Shown here: piece after piece, positions 20,033 through 30,102 of the stretch
How the letters are laid out: every line of letters begins with the position of its first letter
How positions within the stretch are numbered: position 1 is the stretch's first letter
NCBI GenBank assembly: GCA_963575745.1
Contig: CAUYUJ010004749.1
Span: 17,501-67,187, forward strand
Source of the DNA: Prorocentrum cordatum
Taxonomy: Eukaryota; Sar; Dinophyceae; Prorocentrales; Prorocentraceae
Direction: 5' to 3'
Length of the DNA stretch: 49,687 bases
Made by a program: the position numbers and the translations under genes
Notes under the pieces: model-generated
Database searches by the model: none
The model's input: only the letters and a program-made list of their open reading frames with translations
Told to the model about the DNA's origin: nothing

Positions 20033-20264
20033 TGGAAGGCCACCGCCCCTGCCAGGGGCGGGAGCACGTTCAGCTCCGCGCGCAGCACAGCAGATGCTGG
20101 AGCCGACCGAGGGCGATGCGGTTGCGGCCGCCGCCGTCGCAGCAGCTCTTCTGGTCTGGACCCGTGGGCTCAAGAGCTCGGAGCCCAGACAGCGTCGGAA
20201 CAGAAACGCATCGGCAGCAGGCAGGCTTGTCGGGGGGAACAGGGGACTCGCTGGTGCATGTCAA

Positions 20265-20405
20265 CGGAGGAGGAGGAGGAGGAGGAGGAGGAGGAGGAGG
20301 AGGAAGAGGAGAAGGAACAGGAGGAGGAGAAGGAGGAGGAGGAGGAGGAGGAGGAAGAGGAGGGTGAGGAGGAGGAGGAGGAGGACGAGAAGGAGGACCG
20401 CGACG
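20265..20405. repeat. (GGA)n microsatellite
   Basis: GGA triplets with AGA and ACA interruptions. Confidence 0.95.
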
Positions 20406-20534
20406 ACGACGCGAAGAGGACGACGTGGAAGGGATGAGGGAGGATAGATAAGGGAGGAAGTGGAGGGGGAGGTGAAATAAGCGAGGGAGGATCTGGAGAG
20501 GGAGACAGTGGTGGAGGGGGTGGGGGCAGGGGAC

Positions 20535-20702
20535 AGTGTTGAGGAGGAGGAGGAAGAGGAGGAGGAGGAAGAAGAGGAAGAGGCCGACGACGACGATGAG
20601 GAGGGGGTTGGGGAGAGGAGGGGGAGGAGGAGGAGGAGGAGGAGGAGGCGGAGGAGGAGGAGGAGGAGGAGGAGGAGGAGGAGGAGGAGGAGGAGGAGGG
20701 AG
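20535..20702. repeat. (GGA)n microsatellite
   Basis: GGA triplets with GAC and GGGG interruptions, most regular at 20620-20700. Confidence 0.95.
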
Positions 20703-20739
20703 AGGTTGCCACCGTTCGTATCCTCCTCCTCCTCCTCCA

Positions 20740-22080
20740 CCCCTTGTTCCCATCGCGTCTGGTCTGGTCTGGTCCAGGCTTGCCCGTTCTGGTGTGGCAG
20801 TGTGGTCCCCCACTCGCCATGGGTTTCGTCACTATAGACACTCTCCCGTCCGAGAGGTGCCTGCTGGCCATGCTTCTCCCTCGGACCACTCTTGGGCCGC
20901 TGGTCGATCGAAGGGATCGGGCGAGGATTCGGAGGAGGAGGAGCGGGGCGCGGGAGGAGGGCCCGGAGCTTGCAGAGGCCCCGCTTCTGCCTCACCAGGG
21001 CGCCCTCTTGCCCCAGGGGCTGCCCACCGCCTCACGGGATGGCAGGCACTTCTGCCAGACCTGGGGTGCCACGAGGCCCCGCGCGAGGCTGGGCCTTGCC
21101 ATGTGTGCCCCTTGGCAGCGCGCGGCGCTGTCAGGACCGGACGGCGTCAGCGACGGCGGCCACGTGTGCCGCACCCCACAGATGGCCCAAGGCGGGGGGG
21201 ACACGCCTTCGGCCGCGCAGCCTCGCGCCGCCTGCCCGCGCCGCGCGGGGCGCGCGCGCGCCCGCCGGCCCGCGCGCCCCCATGACGCGGCGCGCCCGTG
21301 GCGCAGCCCTCGTCGCGTGCGTGCTCTGCGGCCCTGACTTCGCCGGCGCTGGAGCGGGCGCGCCGCCGACGCGGCTTGCCATGGACAGCTCGGCCCTCGC
21401 CGAGGCGGCGTGCGGCAGCGGCGCCGCCGCGCTGGGCGTCGGGGCCCTGGGCGGCGGCACGGACGGCCCCGGGCTGCTCGAGGCGGCAGAGGCGGCAGGT
21501 GGGGGACAGGCTCAGGGTGGGGACGCATCGACACCCCCAAAAGGTCCATTCGTCGCCGATGGGGGCCGCATAGCCCACTCCGCCCAGGAATCTGTGGCTT
21601 CGCTGTCGGGGGCACATGGGCGACGCATCGGAGGCGTATCGCCGATTCCAGCTCGACGCTTCCCCCCCTTGAGCCAGTCCCCTGATGTTCTTTTTACTCG
21701 GGCCTCCAACCGGATCTTGACGATCTGGGAACCCTCGGGGCGCTCTTGGCGAGGCGCAACTGCTGGAGAGCCCCCCGAGGCTGGAATGCCGGCGAGAACC
21801 GACGACGTCGCCCGAAAGTCAACTCCGCGTCGAACCTCGAGCCCCGAGCGCCCCCCAATCCTTGCCCCTCAGAGGCCGGAGCGGGCGAGTCGTGCGAGGA
21901 CCCCTCGCTCTCCATGGTGCAGCGCGCGGCCTCCTGGCGCAGGGCCCCCGCCAGCGGCCCAGGTGCCCCAGCGAGCAGCCCTGGACCGGCTGGCCACGCG
22001 GCGCCTGCTGCGCCCTCGCTGGCCGGGGCGGCTCCCGCGGCGGAGGCGCCGCAGATGGCGGCGGCCCCAGCCGCTGCCGG
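20740..22080. other. No gene recognised in a GC-rich stretch
   Basis: Several long frames overlap on both strands, including one of 446 codons on plus. All are Ala/Arg/Pro/Gly-rich, as expected of GC-rich DNA without stops, and none shows a motif I know. Confidence 0.4.
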
Positions 22081-22082
22081 CG

Positions 22083-22379
22083 GCTCCTCCTCCGCCTCCT
22101 CCTCCTCCTCCTCCTCCTCCTCCCTCCTCCTCCTCCTCCTCCTCCTCTCCTCTTCCTCCTCCTCCTCCTCCTCCTCCTCCTCTCCTCCTCCTCCTCCTTC
22201 TCCTCTCCTCCTCCTCCCAATCCTCCTTCTAATCCTCCTCCTCCGCCTCCGCCTCTTCCTCCTCCTGCTCCTCCTCCTTTTCCTCCTCCTCCTCCTCCTC
22301 CTCCTCCTCCGCCACCGTTTCCTCCTACTCTTCCTCTTCCTCCTCGTCCTCCTCCTCCTTGGCCTCCTCATCTTCCTCC

Positions 22380-22410
<31 letters not shown>

Positions 22411-22443
22411 TCTTTTCCTCCTCCTTCTCCTCCTCCTCCTCCT
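22083..22443. repeat. (CTC)n microsatellite, about 360 bp
   Basis: CTC triplets with TTC, CGC and AAT interruptions, abutting the LINE 3' end. A second short CTC run (22940-22994) follows that LINE segment. Confidence 0.95.
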
Positions 22444-22905
22444 GCGCGATGGATGCGCCTGCGCTCCCACATGGCGACGCTTCCGCCAGCCAGGCTGTGG
22501 GGTGCACTGAAGGTGCTTGCGGGGGCATGGACCACTTCTCACAGGATGCATGTGATGCCGATCAAGCGCTCCTGCCACTTCGGGTGCAACCTCCCAGACG
22601 GCCAGGACGCCATCCAGCACTACGTCATCTGCGGCCGCATGTGGCACCAGCTGGCCAAACCCAGAGGCCAGTTGAGCGCTCATCTATTGACGAGGCGTGG
22701 ACTCCCCAAGCTCACCGACCCCTTCGATGGAGAGAACGGCATCCCGAACAGCGTCGCGAGGCTCAGCGTGGCGACGCGTGTCTACCACCTCATCAAGGAC
22801 GATGTCCTGCCGATGACGTACCAGAAGCAAGCGACCGCCGTTGCTGCCGCGCGCCACGCTCTGAAGCTGCCCGCCGACCTGTCGGGCGGAGCGGGCGCGC
22901 CGTAG
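22444..22905 (+). pseudogene. LINE C-terminal region with zinc-knuckle-like motif
   Basis: About 150 codons in one plus frame ending in a TAG, with ordinary amino-acid composition unlike its surroundings. It contains CHFGCNLPDGQDAIQHYVIC, which fits the Cys-Cys-His-Cys block near the C-terminus of LINE reverse transcriptase proteins. It continues with WHQLAKPRGQ, LPKLTDPFDGENG and ARLSVATRVYHLIKDDVL. The upstream RT is absent; the frame emerges from a CTC microsatellite. It reads as the 3' end of a 5'-truncated LINE. Confidence 0.6.
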
Positions 22906-23099
22906 TTCGGCCTTCCGACGGACTCGCCCCCTTCAGGCGACGTTCGCTCCTCCTCCTCCTCCTCCTCCTCCTCCTCCTCCTCCTCCTCCTCCGCCTCCAA
23001 TGTAAGCGCTGTTTCCGTGGGTCCAGGGCCGCCCTCCGCCCTTCTCCTCGTGTTTACCGAGGTGGTCCCGGGGTCGGGATCCGAGGCTTCGACGCTCCC

Positions 23100-23355
23100 A
23101 AGTTTTTGGAGTTGGGACACTCGATGCTTTCCCTGGACGCCAGCGATCATCATTTCATTGTTGTTTGCCCCCGCTGCAAGTATTACGCCATCGGAGGACA
23201 AGTGCGAGGTCTCGGCCAGGAGTGCCACCCCATCCCCGAACGGGGGCTCAGGGTAGGATGCGCTCCTGGAATCGCATAGCCTCTGGCCGTCATCCCAAAC
23301 GCGACCTGGTCACAGTCGAGGTCGGGCCCTGGGCTCTCACGGAGCCAGAGTGCTA
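23100..23355 (+). pseudogene. LINE C-terminal tail with CxxC motif
   Basis: One plus frame reads FIVVCPRCKYYAIGGQVRGL and GQECHPI; after a +1 change near 23250 another reads NRIASGRHPKRDL. A CxxC block, a downstream Cys and a final Arg-Ile-x-x-Gly-x-x-Pro pattern mark the extreme C-terminus of many dinoflagellate LINE proteins. It is in the same orientation as 22444-22905 and probably part of the same copy, with a microsatellite between. Confidence 0.5.
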
Positions 23356-23579
23356 AACGAAGAGTTCTTTGAATATTGTGTGTTGTGTGTTTTGCGTCGT
23401 CTGATGTCAAATTCCTCCTCCGCCCCCTCCTCCTCCATGCGAGCCGCTTTGGCCCGAGCATTTCGCATGTGCCAAGGAGCGTCCACCTTGTACGTGATGC
23501 TTGAGAGGCACCAGCCGCTGTCCAATCACAATGTATTCTTTTTTTCGGACGGTTTGAGCTTGTTGGCTAAAGGGGCGCA

Positions 23580-24018
23580 ATGACCAATAGGGCCAAGGGT
23601 AAGAAGACTCAGGCTCAGCTGTCGTCGCAGTCACAGGATACGTCAGAGTCTGCTTCGAACCCCTGGTCCACATTCCCACAGTGTGGGAAATGTGTGAGGG
23701 AGTCTCTCCTTTTCCAATCGTGGGTGCAAGTGTCAGGAGTGGGGCACCAATGTCACCCTCTTCGAACCGAAGGCGCTCAAGTCCTCCCCAGCCAAGGGTC
23801 GCAAGGACCAGGGCAACCTGCGCGCTCGGCTGCCCCCGACGCTGTCATGACGTTGGAGGCGGCGCTCAGCGTCGTGCGGGATCCTTCGGTGAAGGTCATA
23901 TTGGAGCAGCAGCTCGCCCAGCCCCGTGCGGCCGCGGCGGCGCCGCAGAGCATGCCAGCCGAGGAGGCGGTGTTCCTTTCAGCCGGCGCCTGGCGGGACG
24001 CTTCAGTGGTAGCAGGCG
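23580..24018 (+). pseudogene. LINE ORF1-like N-terminus
   Basis: It starts at ATG 23580 with a polar, Gln/Ser-rich leader (MTNRAKGKKTQAQLSSQSQ). A Cys-rich block follows that splits over two frames: FPQCGKCVRE in the first and NRGCKCQEWGTNVTLFEPKA in the +1 frame, suggesting one zinc finger of W-x-C-x2-C...N-x-x-C-x-C type. Coding then returns to the first frame as MTLEAALSVVRDPSVKVILE and an Ala-rich segment. This order (finger, then Ala-rich coil) resembles the N-terminus of dinoflagellate LINE proteins. Confidence 0.5.
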
Positions 24019-24639
24019 ATGGCCCAAGTGGACAGGTGCGTTGCCAACCTCCAGCGATCTCGACAGCGCGAGCAGGCGACGGTGCGCACGCGGGCGCTGG
24101 CGGAAATCAACAGGCGCAACGCCGCGGCGGGAGCCACAGAGCTCACCCCAGATCCAGCCGCCGCCGCGGCAGCTGCGCCCGACGCCCCGCTCATCGACCT
24201 GTCGTGGGACAACAGTGTGGACGAGCCCGATTGCGGCGCGGAGGAGAAGGCCGAGTTGACGAAGATGGGGCAGGAACAGAGGCCTGCCAAGGAGAGCGCG
24301 CAGTCAAAAGCTGAGCAGGTGTCGAGGTGGCGCCTCAGGACCAAGGAGTTGCAGGAGCGCGCGCTGGAGCGGCTGGCGACCAAGAAGCGTCGCACCGAGG
24401 GCGCCGTCGGCGGGGCCCCTGCGCGCGCGGCGCCAGCAGCCGCCGAGGCCGCGGGCGCGGGCTCGGCGCTAGCGCCCGCCGCGGCGGCCGCGGCCAGTGC
24501 AGCCCCAGCCCCAGGCGTGCCGTCGGCGGCCGACACCAAGGCCGAGATGGATGAGCTGCGGGCAGCGGCGGCGGCGGGCGCGGATGCAGCCTTGCAGGCG
24601 GTGCCGCAGGCTGCGGGAGTCGACGACTCACAGCTATGA
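24019..24639 (+). CDS. LINE ORF1-like coiled-coil, Ala-rich protein segment
   Basis: A 206-codon open frame. Residues 1-40 are charged (VANLQRSRQREQATVRTRAL), and residues 45-130 contain APLIDLSWDNSVDEPDC and a helix-prone Lys/Glu/Arg/Gln-rich segment. The C-terminal third is almost all Ala, Gly and Pro. It ends in TGA at 24637-24639, but the same frame carries on into endonuclease-like sequence, so the stop may be a mutation inside a longer LINE polyprotein. No nucleic-acid-binding motif is visible in this part. Confidence 0.5.
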   Translation: MAQVDRCVANLQRSRQREQATVRTRALAEINRRNAAAGATELTPDPAAAAAAAPDAPLIDLSWDNSVDEPDCGAEEKAELTKMGQEQRPAKESAQSKAEQVSRWRLRTKELQERALERLATKKRRTEGAVGGAPARAAPAAAEAAGAGSALAPAAAAAASAAPAPGVPSAADTKAEMDELRAAAAAGADAALQAVPQAAGVDDSQL

Positions 24640-25336
24640 GGTCGCGCGGCGGCCGAGGGCCCAGCGGCCCCCCCGGCCGCCGAGCCGCGCCGGCCGCCAG
24701 GCGACGAGAGCAGCGACCCCAGCCTCGAGCTCTGCAGCGTGTTCTTCACGAACAGCACCTGCCTCGGGCCCAAGGCCTGGAACCAAATCTCGTCGCCCGA
24801 GTTCCAGAAGAAGTACCGGTGCATTGGCCTCGCCGAGGTTCACGCCGGCTGCCACGCTCGCTCGAAGTAGGCGCGCAGTGCCAGAAAGGCCAAGTGGAGA
24901 TGCATTGACAATCCTGCCCGTGCGACGAGGAGAGCGACTTCGTCGGCCAGCGTGGGCAAGGCCAAATAGGGCGGGGAGCTCTTCGTGTCTCAGGATCACC
25001 GACACGCGCATGGAGTAGTGCCCAAAGCTTTTGCTGTGCACAGTTGTTGCGCCGTGCCCAGCTGTTGCGCCGAAGGCTCAGGTGCCTTCGACGTCTTCTT
25101 GCCGGTCGTCATGCACATGGCTGATTTTGCCGCCATCTCCATCGTCTTCGACGCGCGTCCAACCGTGGGTTTCGCAGGAGAGAACGCGCAGCGTTTCGCC
25201 AAGATCGGCGCTTTCATTCAGAGCGTGCAGCTCCCGTGGTTCATGGTCTGAGATTTCAATATTGATATCGATGCGTTTCAGCGCTCGGCGCTCTTGAAGC
25301 GAATCCAAGGATCTACCGGGAAGGGCTGGTATTAAA
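24640..25336 (+). pseudogene. LINE endonuclease (APE type), copy 1, with in-frame stops
   Basis: In the frame of the preceding segment the sequence reads LELCSVFFTNSTCLGPKAWN, then AEVHAGCH, GGELFVS, FAAISIVFDARPTVGF and QLPWFMV-stop-DFNID. This follows the apurinic-endonuclease order of dinoflagellate LINEs (N-T/S start, E-H, GGEL, GDFN). Stops at TAG 24868, TAG 24967 and TGA 25249 interrupt it; the last replaces the Gly of the catalytic GDFN block. No conserved endonuclease 3' half follows; a second ORF1-like tail begins at about 25400. Confidence 0.65.
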
Positions 25337-25382
25337 TTTACTTGCGTACGGGGAGCAGGCAGTTCGCGTGTCGATTTTGCGG

Positions 25383-25749
25383 CTGATTCCGAGAATGCCC
25401 CAAGCTGTTCGGCGAGCTCAAAGGCAGGGCCGCCGAGCTCAAGGCGGAGCAGGCGGGGCAGCAGGCGCGCCCCGTCAGCAAGAAGCGTAGAGGTGACGCC
25501 GCCGCATAGGTTCATCGAGCTTCTCCTGAGCCGGCACAGCCGCGCGAAGCTGGACCTCCTGCCGCTGCGACTGCCGCGGGATCTCGCGCTGCACCTGGAG
25601 CTCGAGGCTCCGCCCATGATCCTCGCGAGGGCGCTGCCGCGCCCGTGCTTTGCACGCCCCGTGCTCAAGCGCCTGCTAGCGCTGAGGATTCAGGCGCTGG
25701 CGCGTCCAAGGCTTCGCCGGAGGCTGCCCCGCCTGCCGATCCTGCCATA
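25383..25749 (+). pseudogene. Second ORF1-like tail (LINE copy 2)
   Basis: The plus frame reads FGELKGRAAELKAEQAGQQA and SKKRRGDAAA, then a TAG at 25507, then Ala/Pro/Gly-rich sequence ending near PAIVRDQARRAVQRG. This resembles the charged coil followed by KKRR and an Ala-rich tail at 24300-24640, so it is probably a second copy of the same ORF1 region. Confidence 0.45.
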
Positions 25750-25852
25750 GTGCGCGACCAGGCCCGCCGGGCCGTGCAGCGCGGAGCGAGTCTGGCGGAT
25801 GGGGCCCCAGGATGGGGCAACCTGTCTGCGGTGACGAACTCCCCGTCACCCC

Positions 25853-26450
25853 ATGACCCAGCCCTTCTGCCCACTTTTGCATGCCCCACGCACGTCTCCA
25901 GCGCATCGCAGCGCGGGTGGGGAGCGGGGGGGAGTGGGCTTTTCTGACCTTGGAGTTCGTTACCACAAAGTGCACTTCATGGTCATCGATGAAGTTCTTC
26001 CTGCCCACAACCACAACCCACGTGGCGATGCGCCAGGAGCGTGGCGATGCGCCAGGAGCGCGAGCTCACCAGCGACGAGGGCATGCGCAAAGCGCGGGCA
26101 TGAGGCTCGGTGTCTTCGAAACGGTTGGAAGTCACATTTTGATCCAGGTGCTTTGGGGCCCAACGGAGGAGCCTCAGCAGGCGTGGCTGCGCTCGCCCGT
26201 GCTTCCTTGGGATTTCACGCCCCCTTGTGCCGTTGCCCAGCTTCAGGCGAGCCGCGCCACGGGAGTTTTGATCCACCTTCCAGGGCATCGTTCGTTTTAC
26301 GTTGCGCCGCTTTACCTTCGGGACTGCGTTGGGCCGAGCGATTTCAATCGAGACCCCTTGGCCTCAGTGGCCCCCAGGGCGATAAACATTTTGGCCCAAC
26401 ACATAATAGGTGGAGATTTCAGCCTGGAGCCCTCGACCCTGTCTACTTCG
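25853..26450 (+). pseudogene. LINE endonuclease (APE type), copy 2, frameshifted
   Basis: One frame reads KVHFMVIDEVL and, at about 26125-26220, GWKSHFDPGALGPNGGASAG followed by VAALARASLGFHAP. The +1 frame takes over at about 26260 with SFYVAPLYLRDCVGPSDFN and IIGGDFSLEPSTL. GGASAGVA, the APLYLR strand and the GDF(N/S)xEP block match LINE endonucleases. The catalytic Asn of GDFN is Ser here. Between the two parts a frame change is certain; it may be a single-base insertion. Confidence 0.65.
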
Positions 26451-27500
26451 CGTGTGCGCAGGTGCTCGGGGCCTCAGATACTGCGCCCAGCTGATATATC
26501 GGGCACCCGCCGCTCGACTGCAGGCGCCAAGATGCACGACCACTCTTGGTCGAGGCCAGGGTGGCGCAGGCAGCTGCGCGGATCAAAGTTGCCGGCGACT
26601 CGGGGCTGACGAACACGACCCTGCTTCTGTCGCTCTCCACCCCCAGTTTTCCCATCTGACTGCCTTGAGTTTCAAGGGCCCTCCGCCTGTCCCTTCCGCT
26701 CGGCCTGGGGGACCTGGGCGCGCCCCTCCAAGGGGCTGGGGCCCCGTGGGCCGCTCGGCGGAAAAGGCCCTTCAGGTGGCCAGTCCAGGGGGCAGAGATC
26801 GCACCCGGTTCAACCTCGACGTCCTCTATCGCGAGCGGGAGTTGGCATGAGTGTTCCAAGCCCCCCTCCCGTTCGCTGGAGGCCGCGGCAGACAAGCTCA
26901 GCCCCGCTGGCTTAATGCGGTGAAGGATCTCTCGGGAGTCATCCCGCCCTCGGCCACCTCGAGCACCGCCTCGCAGTTGCGGTGGCTGTGCAGTCGTTTC
27001 CGCGTGCGGATGCAGATCCACGCGATTGGAGAGCAGCCCTCAAGCGCCACCCCCTCGCCCCCATGCGGCGCCGGAGTCGCCTTCGGAATGGCGTCTCAAA
27101 ACGTCGCTGGTGGCGAGACCACCAGCATCTGTAAGGCATCGCCGGGCCCAGAAGGTCTGCGGCGCCAGCATTTGCAAGATGTCGGCCGCTCGCTGCGTTC
27201 GCCGCCTGCGAACCTCGGGGAATGTTCGCCCGAGTCTCTCCCCCACCTCCGTGCCTGTCAGGAATTGGCGAGCTTCAGGTGTCTCCGATTCGGAGGGGCA
27301 ATCGTTTTGGATTCGGGTTCCGCTGGCCTCGGCGAGGCCGAGTCTAGGGCCAAATCGGCCGATCACGAGAAATGGTCGTCCTGGCTTCGCACGAATATCG
27401 AAAACGGAGCGCGCCGCGAGCATGGCGTTGTTCGGGGGGGCCCCGGGTGGACGCCCACCACCACCCCTACGGTCAAAGGGGAGGTCGCATCCGATCCTGG
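26451..27500 (+). other. LINE linker between endonuclease and RT, weakly coding
   Basis: No conserved domain is visible. Frames are Ala/Arg/Pro-rich with several stops. Scattered stretches such as VAQAAARIKVAGDSGLTNT and LEAAADKLSPAG, in different frames, look like decayed coding sequence. The position between endonuclease and RT motifs is the basis for calling it a linker. Confidence 0.4.
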
Positions 27501-28371
27501 CCCCCCCCTCTCTCCGAGCTCGATAGGTCTGCGCGCCTTTGGCATGCCCGGGATGAAGCCCCTCCGCATGTCCAAGGAGAGAAGTTTCGATCGATCGACC
27601 CCCTGCCCCCTCTCGAACCTCAGGATCTGAGAAGGCTTGCTCGATCGTTCCCTATTCGCACTGCCTCCTCAGTCGACTGGTTTGTCTTGTGGGATTTCCA
27701 GTGGCTCTCGGAGAAGGCCCTCACGGTGCTCTGCCGTTTGATGGAGGTTTTTGGAAATGTCGGGTCTGCTCCCTGGTCAGATGTGGATCGTGCCGCTGGT
27801 CATGCTCGCGAAGCCTTGCGGCGGCCACCGACCGATCGGCGCGTTTGTTTCGACGCATCGTCTCTGGGCCAGCGCCCCACGAGAGTGCGCCGAGACATGG
27901 GGGGCCAGGCGTGCGCGCCTGCATTTTGCCGATGGCTCGTTCGCCTCCTCTGTCGACACCGTCTGGCGGCAGAGCGCGAAGAGCGAGGTCGCGGTCAGGT
28001 GCGATGAGCAGCCCTGCTCGGCCCTCTGGGACCTCTGGAAGTTTTATGAGTCGGCGGGCCTCGACCTGCTCAGCACGCGATGCCGCCAGCATGGTTTCGC
28101 CCTGCAGGTCAGCAGAATCTGCATCGCGGCGTACCGCTCGGTTCGCTATATGTCAACGACTGGCCGCACCGCGGGACCGCGATTCGCCCGGAGAGGGGTC
28201 ATCGCGCGTTGCGGGTTTGCGACTACCCTGATCCGTGCGTTCTCGATTGGACCTCTTGATGGGCTTTCTATCCCGTGCACGGTTCTCCTTAGGGTTTACA
28301 CTGACGACTGCACGGTTGTCGCGCCCGGGCCCCGAGGGGGCCGTCGCGTTCTCCCTCCAAGAAACCATTGA
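27501..28371 (+). pseudogene. LINE reverse transcriptase, frameshifted
   Basis: The first frame to about 27760 gives LPPLEPQDLRRLARSFPIRT and WFVLWDFQWLSEKALTVL, the entry of the RT fingers. The +1 frame then gives IVPLVMLAKPCGGHRPIGAF (RT block 2), LWDLWKFYESAGLDLL (motif A Asp), RGVIARCGFATTLIRAF (motif B) and VLLRVYTDDCTVV (motif C, YTDD). All catalytic aspartates are present. Apart from the frame change near 27760 the domain looks intact. It lies downstream of an APE endonuclease and upstream of a zinc knuckle and RNase H, the standard LINE order. Confidence 0.8.
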
Positions 28372-28968
28372 GTGCGATCTAGGAAAGCGGCCGTCGTTTC
28401 CTCGAGCCCGCGCCTCGTCCAGGTGATTCGCAACCAGTTGTTTGAGCCCGCGGGAACTGCTGTCGCCTCAGCCGCCAACTGAGGCATTGGCGACACGGCT
28501 AGAGCGGGGCGCCGAGGTCGCAAAGACAGGGTTCGGATACCGGTTTCGTCCGACCCCGAGTTCGCGGCGCCACGCAGGTCGCGGGGTAAGTTCCTCTCGC
28601 CGACCTCAGGAGGCAGATCCCTTGCGGCTGCGTTGCTGTTTGCGTCGGGTCCCACCCGGTGTGGGCCCGTTGCCCCCGCCGTCCGTTGGCCTCGAGAGAT
28701 TAGAGCTAGCTCGGTGGGATCCTGCGCTTTGGGTCTCTCGTTGTCTGAGCTCCGAAGAGCATGGCAGTCGGTGTTCCGAGGGCCCCCCCCGTGGCGTCTC
28801 GCGAGGGCCCCCATCAGTGCCGTGCGTCTCCCGGCGGGGCGTCTCGGGTGGAGCATGCCTGATGTTTGCGCGTCCATCCATGACAGAGGTGGCAAGGTTT
28901 CCCTTGCCCTTGTTTCTCCCCCCCTCCCCAAACGTCTTCTGAAAAGCTGCGGTCCTCAGGGGCATTGA
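28372..28968 (+). pseudogene. LINE RT thumb and connection region
   Basis: The frame reads KAAVVSSSPRLVQVIRNQLF, GRRGRKDRVRIPVSS and GSCALGLSLSELRRAWQSVF, a pattern I know from the segment after RT in dinoflagellate LINEs. It is in a different frame from the RT core, with one stop near 28481. The last part overlaps the next segment. Confidence 0.5.
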
Positions 28969-29300
28969 AAGAACATGCGGGGGCCCCTCGGTCTCGGGCC
29001 AAGGCTTGCCCGGATGCCCACCTCGCCGCCATGTCCTCCTCCAAGGTTTCGGCTTGGGAGAGAGGGCGCACCAGAGGTCTCACCTGCCAGGCCCCGTGGG
29101 CGCGCCTTATGGCCGAGGAGGCGGGGTGCAACCCGGCGGACGCGAGCTGCCCGCTGTGCCACGCCGAGCGCGACGCTCTGTTCCATCGCCCGTGAAAGTG
29201 CACGGTGGCGGCAAAGGAGCAAGAGGACATCCTCGGCGGTTTTGAGCACAGCCCTGGCGTGGAGACTGACCTCTCCGAGCACGATATGATTCTGTGCACC
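28966..29300 (+). pseudogene. LINE zinc-knuckle region
   Basis: The frame reads AAMSSSKVSAWERGRTRGLT, MAEEAGCNPADASCPLCHAE and RDALFHRP-stop-KC. The block C-P-L-C...D-x-L-x-H-R-x-x-K-C is the nucleic-acid-binding knuckle that follows RT in these LINEs. The TGA at about 29193 stands where the family often has Trp (TGG), a one-base change. Confidence 0.65.
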
Positions 29301-29890
29301 TTGGGCGCCCTCTCGTACCCTAGCGGCTTCTTCCCGCCCCCATCAGATCTACCACCAGTCGCGCGCCATGTGGATGAGCCCGATAACTTGGAAACTTACA
29401 TGCAGGGTAAAATATGCATGGGCGGGTCTTGTATCCGACATTGTGCGTGAGCTCTCCCGGACGGGTTGGGCTTACGCGTTGTTGTCTGATGTTGGGTTGG
29501 AGTTGGGCCACGTGCACGCCCCCCTCCCCCTTCCTGCCCCGCAGGCCGCCCAGGCTGGAGAGTGCGTTGCCTGTACGGCAGCATGCCAGTGCGCCGCTGC
29601 CTTGTGTGAGGGGGTTTTGTGATTGTCAAAATGTTGCCGTAGGGTGGGCTTCTTCCAGAAATGAGCCGCTTTCCGACCGTGAGGTCCACGCGGGAGTGCT
29701 CGTTTGGACAGCCGACTCTGCCATGGGCCCGATCCACAGAGTGACAGGGCACATGGCAGAAGAGGCCACCACTAATGACCCTCACTTTGCCGGCTGCAAG
29801 GCAGGGAACGATTTAGCAGATCAGCATGCCAAACTCGGTGCCCTGGACCATGAGAGGCCTGCCGACTTTAAGGGTAGCTCTTTGGGAGAT
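29301..29890 (+). pseudogene. LINE RNase H domain, frameshifted
   Basis: One frame gives RELSRTGWAYALLSDVG and ECVACTAACQCAAALCEG; a second gives DCQNVAVGWASS, IHRVTGHMAEEATTN and GCKAGNDLADQHAKLGALDH. The GN-x-x-AD-x-x-AK block and the SRxGWA strand identify RNase H of LINE type. The copia LTR begins at 29862, at the very end of this domain, so the LTR element inserted into or next to it. The expected first catalytic Asp block is degraded. Confidence 0.65.
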
Positions 29891-30102
29891 GTTATATAGG
29901 ATCGGGAGTATAGCTCGCGCGCCGTTGCCTTTGGCTCAAGGCACGCGCGCCCTATTTGCCCGGACATTGCTTGTGTTCGCTATGTGCTGGAAAGATCAGT
30001 ACATCGATCGTATCCTATCTTATCCGTCCATTCCCCTTACTGAACCACCACAGTACGGCACCGGACGCTATTTGCCATCCGCTCCCCATGGAATTGGATG
30101 CT
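29862..30102 (+). repeat. 5' long terminal repeat
   Basis: Starts CCGACTTTAAGGGTAGC. A TTATATAGG element lies at 29892-29900. A possible stem (TGCCTT...AAGGCA) lies near 29928-29945. It matches the 3' copy over 241 bp with eight substitutions and no gaps by eye. It overlaps the start of Gag by five bases. Confidence 0.9.

Noticed and set aside
19226-20995. Polyproline, polyglutamate and Ser/Leu-rich frames of 200-450 codons
   Set aside because: Translations of GAG/CTC microsatellites embedded in GC-rich DNA.
20892-22232. 446-codon plus frame as a gene
   Set aside because: Ala/Arg/Pro-rich throughout, ends in a CTC microsatellite, and overlapped by equally long frames on the other strand.
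23800-23830. Candidate GNRA microhairpin CCAGG-GCAA-CCTGC in the LINE
   Set aside because: The outer pair is C-C, so only four pairs form and the GC/GC frame is missing; chance occurrence.
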